Source: CAISKJ01 sp046351555 (GTDB lineage Bacteria; Myxococcota_A; Polyangia; Polyangiales; Ga0077539). Taken from it: a DNA stretch of 64,000 nucleotides. The translations under genes and the position numbers were made by a program. The stretch covers positions 1 to 64,000 of the forward strand of contig JAXLYI010000014.1 in assembly GCA_046351555.1 (NCBI GenBank), read 5' to 3'. This document shows positions 45,630 to 53,720 of the stretch, one piece after another. Within the stretch, counting starts at the first letter, position 1; every line of letters begins with the position of its first letter. The notes under the pieces are model-generated. The model saw nothing but the letters and a program-made list of their open reading frames with translations, searched no databases and was not told the DNA's origin.

Positions 45630-48600
45630 TCAGCGCTCATGCGGGGGGCGTCGGCGCCGCGTGAGGGCCACGGCCGCGAGCCCGAGGGCCAAGACCGGCG
45701 CCCCGTTCGATCCTCCACGCTCACCACCGGGCACCGCGCACCCGCAGCCTCCGCCCTGGTAGAGCACCAGCTCGCGCCCCGCGGCGTCCATCCCGATGTC
45801 CGCCGCCGCGTCCGCCGCGTCGGCGCTCGCGTCCACGGCGGCCTCGCTCGCGTCCGCGCCCACTTCGGCGACCTCCATCGCATCCATGGCGCTGTCCATC
45901 GCCGCATCCACCGCCGCATCGGGCGCGTCACTCGCCGCATCCATCGCGGCGTCCATCGCATCCGCCGCAGCATCCATGGCGCTGTCCATCGCGGCGTCGA
46001 CGCTCGCCTCCATCGCCGCGTCGACGCTCGCCTCCATCGCCGCATCGACGCCGGCGTCGGGCAGCGGGTCGCGCAGCGTGGTGTCGTGCTCGTTGTTGCG
46101 CTCGTCGCACTCGACCACGCGCGACGTGATCGCCCCCGCCGTGGAGCCGTCGTCGTCGGCCGCGACCCACACGCGCGCGCCGTCGAGCGGCGGCGGCGTC
46201 ATCCAGGTCACCGTGACGTCGACCGAGCGCCCGGGAAGCAGCGCCGCGCTCAGCGTCGCGACGCCGATGCGCGTCGTCCCTGTCACGCGGGGATCGCCGG
46301 TGTAGAAGGCCACGCGCGTCCCCGCCGGAACCGGCGCGCGGCCCCCGTTGCCGATGCGCGCGGTGATTCCCGCAGACGCGGGGAGCCCGGTGCGGTCGAC
46401 GCGGAGGAAGGACGCCGTCACGTCGGCGAGCCCGTCGCCCGCGGCGGCTTCGGCGCGCGTCGGCTGCTGGCAGCGGTACGTGTTGTGGTCGAGCCACGAG
46501 GGGAACGGCCGTCGCGGGATCGTCCCCCGCACGTCGCTGACGTTGTTGACGCTGTACGGCTGCTGGTGGAGCACCGCGCGCGCCCCGCGCCAGCGGCCGG
46601 TGTCGGCGCCGAAGGCGTACACGCCGTTCTGCATGCGCGGGATCCAGCCGAAGCCGCTGTAGGTGGCGACGAGGATCTCGGCCGAGCCGTCCTGGTCGAC
46701 GTCGGCGACGGTGGGGTAGGCGAGGGCGGTCGCGTTGTGGAAGGTGCGGCGGAGGAGCTCGCGGCCGTCGGCGCCGTTCCACACGAAGAGGGTGAACTCG
46801 TCGCCGTAGACGAGTTCGAGGCGGCCGTCGCCGTTGAAGTCGAAGGCCGTCGCGCCGGTGGCCGCGCTCGAGTCGTTGGTGGTCGCCTGCCACAGCACCG
46901 TCCCGTCGCCGTCGAACATCACGAAGCGCGACGAGCCCGCCACGCCGACCTCGGGCTGCGGGTCGCCGTCGACGTTGGCCACCACCGGCGACCCGAGGAT
47001 GCCGAGGAAGGTCGCCCCGTTGCCGACCGGCGCCGCCGTCATCCCGCCCGCGTGCGCCGTGCTCCAGAGTACGGTTCCGTCGTGGTCGAGGAGGATCACC
47101 CGCGCGCCGCCCGAGAGCACCACCTCGGGGTAAGGGTCGGCGTCGAAGTTGCCCACCGCCGTCATCCCGTCGGGCGCGTTCGCCTGCCACAGGATCGACC
47201 CGTCGGCGCGGTACGCGGTGTTGCCCGCGATCACCTCCTGCCGGCCGTCGAGGTCGACGTCGGCGGCGATGGCCGCGAGGCTGAACCCGCCGCCCGCCGT
47301 CCGCTGCGAGTAGCCTCGGCCCGCGGTGCCGCTCCAGAGCTGGCGGCCCGTCGCGTCGAACACGGTCGCGCCGACAAACACTTCGGGGGTTCCGTCGCCG
47401 TCGAGGTCGGCGATGGTGGGCGCGCCGTAGATCGCCGTCGTGAGCGCGCCCGCGAGGGCGGGGAGCGCGGCGGCCGAGGTCCACTTCACGGTGAGATCGT
47501 CTTCGAGCACGACGACGCGGTTGGTCCGGTCGAGGGCGACGATCTCGGCGCGGCCGTCGTTGTCGATGTCGCCGACCGCGATCGAGGCGCCGGCGTTGAG
47601 GTTGGCGAGCGCCGACGTGCGAAGGAGCCGCCCGGTGGCCCCGTCGAGCACGCGGATGGAGGCGTTGAGGTAGTCCGCGTCGGGCGATCCCGTGTTGGGG
47701 CACATCGGAACCACCACCTCGGAGGTCCCGTTGCCGTCGAGGTCGACGACCGTCACCTGCGAGACCGACGCGCCGTCCCCGTACGACCACTCTTCGCGCA
47801 GCGCGACCGCGGCGAGCGTCGTGGGCGGCGCGACGCAGTCGGCGCCCGTCCGCGCGACGTTGTTGTCCTCGCGCGACTCGCGGACGGCGTCGGCGCTGTC
47901 GACCATCGCGTAGAGGGGTTCTGCCCGGAAGCCCAGCGTGGTGGAGACGCCCGTCACCGTCACCATCGCCGTCGCGCCCGCCGCCAGCGCGGTGCCCACG
48001 GTGGCCGAGCCGAGCGCGACGTCCGTCCCCGCGGTGACGGCGCCGTCGCCGTTCACGTCGCGGAACACCGTCACCGCGAAGCCGCCCGCGACGGGGGTGA
48101 CGCCTTGGTTGCGCGCGGTCACCGTCACGCTCCCGGCGAAGGCCAGCGTCTGCGCGTCGGTGGTGCCGGTGGCGGTGACGAGGGTCGCGACGAGGTCCTT
48201 GTTGTCGAGCCAGTCGGGGACGCGGTCGGCGTCGGTGTCGCGGGCGTCGGCGGGGTCGCCGTCGCGGTTGGGGTCGGCGGCCTCGTCCGCGGTGAGCGCG
48301 CCGTCGCCGTCGTCGTCGGGGTCGAGCAGGTCGGGGAGGCCGTCGCCGTCGGTGTCGCGCTGCGGCGCGCAGGGCGAGTCGGCGAGCGAGCGTTCGAAGC
48401 GCGACTGGACGCCGTCGCCGTCGTCGTCCGAGGGGCGGAGGGGCGCGGCCATGTCGGTGAGGCCGGCGTTCTGCGGGTGGACGTTGGCCGCGAGGACCTG
48501 CGTGGTGGGGAGGCGACCGCAGAGAGACGCGAGGAGGATGTCGTCGGTGCCGTCGCCGTCGAAGACGAGCGCCTGGCCGTAGAGCAGGCGGTTGGTGAAG

Positions 48601-49304
48601 GTCATCCCGAGGCTGAAGCCGCCGAGGCTCGCGGGGATGCCGAGGGCGCGCAGGAGCGTGGTGCGGCCGGTGGCGACGTCGATCGTCGCGACGCGGTCGT
48701 AGTCGGTCATCGGCGAGTCGCTGTCGAGGACGGCGAGGCCGCCTTGCGGGAGCGCGGCGATGTCCATCGCGGGGATGTACTGGGCGAAGGGCCCGGCGAT
48801 GTCGCCGGTGTAGGGGCGCGTGCCGAGGCCGGCGCCGGTCGTCGGGTTCACCTGCGCGAAGACGCGCTCGAAGCGCGGGGCGGTGGGGGTGGTGCCGACG
48901 ACCCAGAGCCTGTCGTCGAGGTCGAAGGTGGCGCCGAACACCAGCAGGTCGAGGGCGGTGCCCACGCGCGTCGCCGCGCCCGTCCGCGGGTCGATGGTCA
49001 CCATCCGCGAGCCGGCGCCCGACGCGTCCGGGAACTCGAACGCCACCACCCGCCCCGCCCGGTCGACCGCGAGGCCGTCCACCGGAATGGCCACGCCGCC
49101 CACCGTCACCTGCGGCTGCGCGGTGGCCGTGGTGGCGGCGTCGTTCATCACGTTGAGGACGCAGGGGGACGCGGCGGCGACGTAGGCGCGCGTCGCGAGG
49201 CCGCCCGCGTGGTTGCACTCGAGCGCGTACACCTGCGCGGACGCCGCGGCGGGCGCGAGCGTCGCGACGCACGCGGTGAGGAGCGAGGCGGGGCACTTCT
49301 TCAT
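45630..49304 (-). CDS. Large FG-GAP/CARDB surface protein with Asp-Ala stalk
   Basis: 1224 residues from the ATG at 49304 (GGGAG eight nt upstream). Signal MKKCPASLLTACVATLAPAA with cleavage at ASA-QV. A calcium-type thrombospondin segment is near 320-395 (DDDGDGVQSR, DTDGDGLPDL). A CARDB-like domain follows at about 400-510. FG-GAP/VCBS propeller repeats are at about 535-900 (VTVVDLDGNGTSEVVVP, VDLDGRQEVIAGN, FDFNGDGRLELVYGDE). A second CARDB-like part is near 960-1080. Then comes an Asp/Ala/Met stalk of about 90 residues and a MYXO-CTERM-like end (GGCGCAVPG, hydrophobic helix, RRRR). It is an outer-surface binding or adhesion protein. Confidence 0.88.
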   Translation of the reverse strand: MKKCPASLLTACVATLAPAAASAQVYALECNHAGGLATRAYVAAASPCVLNVMNDAATTATAQPQVTVGGVAIPVDGLAVDRAGRVVAFEFPDASGAGSRMVTIDPRTGAATRVGTALDLLVFGATFDLDDRLWVVGTTPTAPRFERVFAQVNPTTGAGLGTRPYTGDIAGPFAQYIPAMDIAALPQGGLAVLDSDSPMTDYDRVATIDVATGRTTLLRALGIPASLGGFSLGMTFTNRLLYGQALVFDGDGTDDILLASLCGRLPTTQVLAANVHPQNAGLTDMAAPLRPSDDDGDGVQSRFERSLADSPCAPQRDTDGDGLPDLLDPDDDGDGALTADEAADPNRDGDPADARDTDADRVPDWLDNKDLVATLVTATGTTDAQTLAFAGSVTVTARNQGVTPVAGGFAVTVFRDVNGDGAVTAGTDVALGSATVGTALAAGATAMVTVTGVSTTLGFRAEPLYAMVDSADAVRESREDNNVARTGADCVAPPTTLAAVALREEWSYGDGASVSQVTVVDLDGNGTSEVVVPMCPNTGSPDADYLNASIRVLDGATGRLLRTSALANLNAGASIAVGDIDNDGRAEIVALDRTNRVVVLEDDLTVKWTSAAALPALAGALTTAIYGAPTIADLDGDGTPEVFVGATVFDATGRQLWSGTAGRGYSQRTAGGGFSLAAIAADVDLDGRQEVIAGNTAYRADGSILWQANAPDGMTAVGNFDADPYPEVVLSGGARVILLDHDGTVLWSTAHAGGMTAAPVGNGATFLGILGSPVVANVDGDPQPEVGVAGSSRFVMFDGDGTVLWQATTNDSSAATGATAFDFNGDGRLELVYGDEFTLFVWNGADGRELLRRTFHNATALAYPTVADVDQDGSAEILVATYSGFGWIPRMQNGVYAFGADTGRWRGARAVLHQQPYSVNNVSDVRGTIPRRPFPSWLDHNTYRCQQPTRAEAAAGDGLADVTASFLRVDRTGLPASAGITARIGNGGRAPVPAGTRVAFYTGDPRVTGTTRIGVATLSAALLPGRSVDVTVTWMTPPPLDGARVWVAADDDGSTAGAITSRVVECDERNNEHDTTLRDPLPDAGVDAAMEASVDAAMEASVDAAMDSAMDAAADAMDAAMDAASDAPDAAVDAAMDSAMDAMEVAEVGADASEAAVDASADAADAAADIGMDAAGRELVLYQGGGCGCAVPGGERGGSNGAPVLALGLAAVALTRRRRPPHER

Positions 49305-49424
49305 CGTCACGTCTCCCGTCGGCGCCCTGCGCTGGTGGCTCCGCCCGGCGATCGTCGCGAGCACCGCCCCCCGCGCACAAGCACGAACCGCAGCCCGTCG
49401 CGCGTTTTCACCCTCGTCCCGCCG

Positions 49425-49454
49425 TTGCGCTGCGACGCGTCGCGCAAGTAGGCT
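49425..49454 (+). promoter_or_regulatory. Candidate promoter TTGCGC-N18-TAGGCT
   Basis: TTGCGC at 49425-49430 and TAGGCT at 49449-49454 are 18 bp apart. The -10 is followed by CGCGCGC and the ATG of the hydrolase after eight nt, without a Shine-Dalgarno. It is one of the clearest examples of the start-proximal TAnnnT-CGCG motif. Confidence 0.4.
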
Positions 49455-49462
49455 CGCGCGCC

Positions 49463-51655
49463 ATGAAGCCTCGCTTCGCCTCGCTCCTCGCGCTCCTCTC
49501 CGTCGGCGCCTGCGACCCCGCGCCCGCCGCCCCGCCCGCCGATGCCGCCCCCGGGGACGCCGTCACGGACGTCGCCGCCGACGCGCCCGCCGACGTCGCC
49601 CCCGACGCGAACACCGAGGCCGCGCTCGCCTTCGACCTCGCCGCCGACCTCACCAACACGGCCCACTTCTACGACCTCCCGTACCCGAGCGACCTCCGGC
49701 TCAACGCCGCCAACGCGCCCGACCTCCGCGGGTTCCCCTTCGCCGCCAACGCGCGGGCGGTGGTGTCGGGCCTGCTCGAGATCGCCCAGCAGCGCCCGCG
49801 CTTCCCGGTGATCCCCGTCGCGTACTTCCGCTTCACCGCGCCCGTCGCGCCGCAGATGGAGGCCACCGTGCACCCCGCCATGGGGGCCGCGCCCGTGATG
49901 ATCGTCGACGTCGACCCGATGTCGCCCGACCGCGGCGCGCGCGTCCCCACCGTCGCGGCGACGCTCGCGGAGGACCCGTACACCCCCGCTAACGTGCTCG
50001 CCGTCGCCGCGCGGCCGGGCTTCGTGCTCCGCGCGGGCCGCCGCTACGCCGCGGTGGTGATGCGCTCGCTCAACGACGCGCAGGGCCGCCCGCTCGCGCG
50101 CTCGGCGGGCTTCGAAGCGCTCAAGGCCGCGACCGCGCCGACGGGGGCCCGCGCGATGGCGGCGCACGCGCTCTACGCGCCGCTCTGGGAGACGCTTCGC
50201 ACCGCGGGCGTGTCGGTCGACGACGTGGCCGCGGCGACGGTGTTCACGACCGGCGACGTGGTGGCCGACACCGCCGCGCTCGGCGACCGGGTGGTGGCCG
50301 CGCACGACGTCACCTTCGAGAACCTCCGCGTCGCCGAGGGTGACTCCGTCACGCGGACCCCGCGCTACTGCCAGCTCACCGCCACCGTGGTGATGCCGCA
50401 GTTTCAGCGGGGCGCGCCGCCCTTCGACACCGAGGGGCTCTTCGACCTCGACGCGATGGGAACGCCTCGCCCGCAGACGTACGCGCAGCAGCCCAACTAC
50501 GCGCGCGTCCCGGTGGTGATCACGCTGCCGCGGCGCGCGATGCCGGCGGAGGGCTTCCCCCTCGCGGTGTACTTCCACGGCTCGGGCGGCCGCTCGGACT
50601 CGGTGATGCACCGCGGGACGTGGGCCCCCCAGAGCGCGACCCACCCGTGCCCGATGGGCTCCACCGACACCTGGAACAACACCACCGGCTGCTTCACGCA
50701 GTACGAGGGCCCCGCCCACGTGCTCGCGGCGCGCGGCATCGCGGCGGCGGGCTCGGCGCTCCCGGTCAACCCCGAGCGCCTCCCCGGCGCGGGCGAGACG
50801 GCGTACCTCAACCTCACCAACCTCAAGGCCTTCCGCGACACCTTCCGCCAGGGCGTCGTCGAGCAGCGGCTCTTCATCGAGGCCCTCGGCCGCCTGCGCA
50901 TCCCCGCTTCCGTGGTCGCGGGCTGCGCCGGCGTGACGCTCCCGACCGGCGTGACGGAGGCGCGCTACGACCTCGCGCGGCTCGTCGGGCAGGGCCAGTC
51001 GATGGGCGGCATGTACACCAACATGATCTCCGCCACCGAGCCCCGCATCCGCGCGTCGATCCCGACGGGCGCGGGCGGCTACTGGGGCTACTTCATCCTG
51101 CGGACCAACCTCGTGCCGGGCGCGCCGGTGCTGCTCCGCACGGTGCTCGGGACGCAGGTGCCGCTGTCGTTCATGCACCCGGGGCTCGCGCTGCTGGAGA
51201 CGGCGTGGGAGCCCGCCGAGCCGCTGGTGTACATGCCCCGCCTCGCGCGCGACCCGCTGCCGGGCCACCCCGTTCGCCCGGTGTACGAGCCCGTCGGGCG
51301 CGACGACTCGTACTTCCCCACCGAGGTGTACGACGCCGTCGCGCTCGCGTACGGGCACAACCAGGCAGGCGCCCAGGTGTGGCCGACGATGCAGCCCGCC
51401 CTCACGCTCGGCGGCCTCGGCGGCCTCGCGCCGTACCCCGTCAGCAACAACCGAATGGGCGGCGCGATGCGGACGCCCTACACCGGCGTGGTGGTCCAGT
51501 ACGCGGGGGACGGGGTGTACGACCCGCACGCGATCTACGCGCAGCTCCCCGCGGTGAAGTACCAGTACAGTTGCTTCGCCGACAGCTTCGTGCGGACGGG
51601 CGTCGCGCGCGTGCCCGACCCGACGGGCTCCGCGGCCGACGGGCCCTGCCCCTGA
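49463..51655 (+). CDS. Alpha/beta hydrolase lipoprotein, lipase- or esterase-like
   Basis: 730 residues. Signal MKPRFASLLALLSVGAC gives a lipobox Cys17, followed by an Asp/Ala/Pro linker to about residue 50. The N-terminal part has the YDLPYPSDLRL motif seen in lipoprotein lipases of the VolA/Pla-1 type. A nucleophile elbow G-Q-S513-M-G-G and an oxyanion-type VYFHGSGGRSD near residue 370 define an alpha/beta hydrolase. Acid and histidine of the triad are not assigned. It should act on lipids or esters at the surface. It is first of four rightward lipoprotein genes to 57.3 kb, each with its own signal; they may or may not be co-transcribed. Confidence 0.85.
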   Translation: MKPRFASLLALLSVGACDPAPAAPPADAAPGDAVTDVAADAPADVAPDANTEAALAFDLAADLTNTAHFYDLPYPSDLRLNAANAPDLRGFPFAANARAVVSGLLEIAQQRPRFPVIPVAYFRFTAPVAPQMEATVHPAMGAAPVMIVDVDPMSPDRGARVPTVAATLAEDPYTPANVLAVAARPGFVLRAGRRYAAVVMRSLNDAQGRPLARSAGFEALKAATAPTGARAMAAHALYAPLWETLRTAGVSVDDVAAATVFTTGDVVADTAALGDRVVAAHDVTFENLRVAEGDSVTRTPRYCQLTATVVMPQFQRGAPPFDTEGLFDLDAMGTPRPQTYAQQPNYARVPVVITLPRRAMPAEGFPLAVYFHGSGGRSDSVMHRGTWAPQSATHPCPMGSTDTWNNTTGCFTQYEGPAHVLAARGIAAAGSALPVNPERLPGAGETAYLNLTNLKAFRDTFRQGVVEQRLFIEALGRLRIPASVVAGCAGVTLPTGVTEARYDLARLVGQGQSMGGMYTNMISATEPRIRASIPTGAGGYWGYFILRTNLVPGAPVLLRTVLGTQVPLSFMHPGLALLETAWEPAEPLVYMPRLARDPLPGHPVRPVYEPVGRDDSYFPTEVYDAVALAYGHNQAGAQVWPTMQPALTLGGLGGLAPYPVSNNRMGGAMRTPYTGVVVQYAGDGVYDPHAIYAQLPAVKYQYSCFADSFVRTGVARVPDPTGSAADGPCP

Positions 51656-51721
51656 AAAATCATCGCGCCCGGTGAAGGATTCGCCCGGGTCGCGCCACTA
51701 CTCCCGCCAGCGGAGGCGACC

Positions 51722-53650
51722 ATGAACGTGAGGCTCGTGGCGGCGGTGCTCGCGGCGTGCGCGGGGTGCGGGTCGGAGGTCACGCGCGGCGCGGGCGACG
51801 GCGCAGCGACCCTCGACGCGTCGGGCGACGGCGAGGGGGGTGCGCTCGACGCGGCGGACGACGGGGACGACGCGCGCGCACCCGACGCGGCGGGCGACGC
51901 GGCGGCGTGCCTGTCGGTGGCGCAGACCTCTTGCGGCGGCGCCTGTGTGTACCTCTCGATCAACGACCGCCACTGCGGCGCGTGCGGCCACGCCTGCCCC
52001 GAGGGCGCGCTCTGCCGGCAGGGGCAGTGCCTCTGCAGCGGGACGTTGTGCGGCGGCGCCTGCGTGAGCCTCGCCTCCGACGCGGCCAACTGCGGCGCGT
52101 GCGGCCGCGCCTGCGCCGACGGCCACGTCTGCGTCGAGGGCGCGTGCGGGTGCGCGTTCGCGGAGTGCGGCGGGCGCTGCGTCGACCCGCAGACCGACGA
52201 CGCGAACTGCGGCGCGTGCGGTCACGCCTGCGCGGCCACCGAGCGGTGCGGCGCGGGGTCGTGCGCGTGCACGCTGGAGGGCCGCGGGTCGTGCGGCGGC
52301 GCGGCGTGCGGAACCGACCTGCGAGCCGACGCCGCGAACTGCGGGGGGTGCGGGGCGTCGTGCGCCGCAGGGCAGCGCTGCGACGGGGGCCACTGCGCGA
52401 CGACGTGCCCGCGCGGGGCGACGGACTGCGACCGCGACGCGGCGGGCGTGTGCGAGGCCTTCCTCGACGCGAGCGACGCGCACTGCGGCGCGTGCGGGCG
52501 GGCCTGCGCGGTCGGCGAGCGCTGCGTCGCCGGGCGCTGCGCGACGACGGCGGTGACGCCGCGGATGCCCGGGTCGGGGGTGGCGGCGACGAGCGGGCGG
52601 CCGTGGTTCCGCTGGGCGCTCGCGGGGGGCGCCGACGGGGCGCGGGTGCAGGTGTGCGCCGACCGAGCGTGCGCCCGGACGGAGTGGCAGGCCGACGCGA
52701 CCGGGACCTCCGCCCGACCGCCCGCGGCCCTCGCGCCGGGCGCTCACTTCTGGCGGCTGTTCGCGCGGCGGGGGGACACGGTGGACGCGGCCGCGGGGCC
52801 GACGTGGGAGTTCCTCGTGCCGGGCGAAGGGGTCGCGTGGGACCTGCGCTCGAACGGGCTGATGGACCTCGACGGCGACGGCCGCGAAGACCGCGTGACC
52901 ACCGACGCGTCGGCGCCGGGCGTGCTGCGCGTCGTCTACGGCGGCGGGTCGCGGGCTGACTCGGTCCACCGCCTGCCGCGGCCGGGGGACCTGCCGTTCC
53001 TGGCGACCGGCTACTCCGCGCCCGCGACGATCGCCGCGGGCGACCTCGACGGCGACGGCTTCGCCGACCTCGTCACGTGGCACACCACCGTCACGCAATA
53101 CAGCACCACGGGGTTCGCGCCGGGCATGATGCACCTGGTCTTCTACGGGAGCGCCGCGGGGCTCACCGACCGGACCGCGGTCTTCGGGACGGGGCCCTGG
53201 TTCGCGGTGCACGGCACGTACGCGCTCCTGGGAAGCGCCGCGCTCGGGACGTACCGCGACCGACCCGGCGGGGACGTGGCGATCGCCACGCGCATGGGGA
53301 CGTTCCCCAACGCGTGCGCCGCCGACTTCACCGCGACCGTGCGCGACGACCGCGAAGGGTGGGGCGACGTGTGCGACGACGTGGCCTTCGCGGCGGGCGA
53401 CTACGACGCGGACGGGCGCGTCGACGTCGTCGTGTGGCCCGCCGGGCGGGTGTTCACGAGCGGCGGGGCGGCCCGCGCGATCGGGCCCTGCGCGGCCGTC
53501 CCGGCCGGTGCGCGCGGCGAGGCGGTGCGCGCGGCGGACGTCGACGGCGACGGCTACGACGACCTCGTTCGCACCGCGGCGGGCGCGCGCGCGGTGATCT
53601 ACGGCGGCCCCGGCGGGCTCGACGGGAGCCGCTGCGCGGCGCTGCCGTAG
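51722..53650 (+). CDS. Lipoprotein with Cys-rich repeats and FG-GAP propeller
   Basis: 642 residues with GGAGG six nt before the ATG. Signal MNVRLVAAVLAACAGC with lipobox Cys16, then an Asp/Gly/Ala linker. Five to six units of the NCGACG-type Cys-rich repeat (CGACGHACPEGALC, NCGACGRACADGHVC, NCGGCGASC) match the repeat unit of the 19-copy protein at 18284-21040. From about residue 370 an FG-GAP-like propeller follows (MDLDGDGREDRVTTD, GDLDGDGFADLVTWH, GDYDADGRVDVVVWP, ADVDGDGYDDLVRTA). It is probably surface-exposed and ligand-binding. Confidence 0.83.
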   Translation: MNVRLVAAVLAACAGCGSEVTRGAGDGAATLDASGDGEGGALDAADDGDDARAPDAAGDAAACLSVAQTSCGGACVYLSINDRHCGACGHACPEGALCRQGQCLCSGTLCGGACVSLASDAANCGACGRACADGHVCVEGACGCAFAECGGRCVDPQTDDANCGACGHACAATERCGAGSCACTLEGRGSCGGAACGTDLRADAANCGGCGASCAAGQRCDGGHCATTCPRGATDCDRDAAGVCEAFLDASDAHCGACGRACAVGERCVAGRCATTAVTPRMPGSGVAATSGRPWFRWALAGGADGARVQVCADRACARTEWQADATGTSARPPAALAPGAHFWRLFARRGDTVDAAAGPTWEFLVPGEGVAWDLRSNGLMDLDGDGREDRVTTDASAPGVLRVVYGGGSRADSVHRLPRPGDLPFLATGYSAPATIAAGDLDGDGFADLVTWHTTVTQYSTTGFAPGMMHLVFYGSAAGLTDRTAVFGTGPWFAVHGTYALLGSAALGTYRDRPGGDVAIATRMGTFPNACAADFTATVRDDREGWGDVCDDVAFAAGDYDADGRVDVVVWPAGRVFTSGGAARAIGPCAAVPAGARGEAVRAADVDGDGYDDLVRTAAGARAVIYGGPGGLDGSRCAALP

Positions 53651-53707
53651 AGCGCCTCCCGGGGGGCGGAGGCCGCGCTGGAGTTCCCCACGCGCCGCGC
53701 CCGCGGA

Positions 53708-53713
53708 TACACT
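53708..53713 (+). promoter_or_regulatory. -10-like hexamer TACACT before the GH92 gene
   Basis: TACACT lies seven nt before the ATG at 53721, separated by CGCGCGC, with no Shine-Dalgarno. A weak -35-like TTCCCC occurs 18 bp further up. It belongs to the recurring start-proximal TAnnnT-CGCG motif. Confidence 0.35.
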
Positions 53714-53720
53714 CGCGCGC

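Noticed and set aside
45639..49451. 1270-codon plus-strand frame opposite the FG-GAP gene
   Set aside because: Shadow frame created by high GC; no signal peptide, domain or Shine-Dalgarno, while the minus strand has all three.
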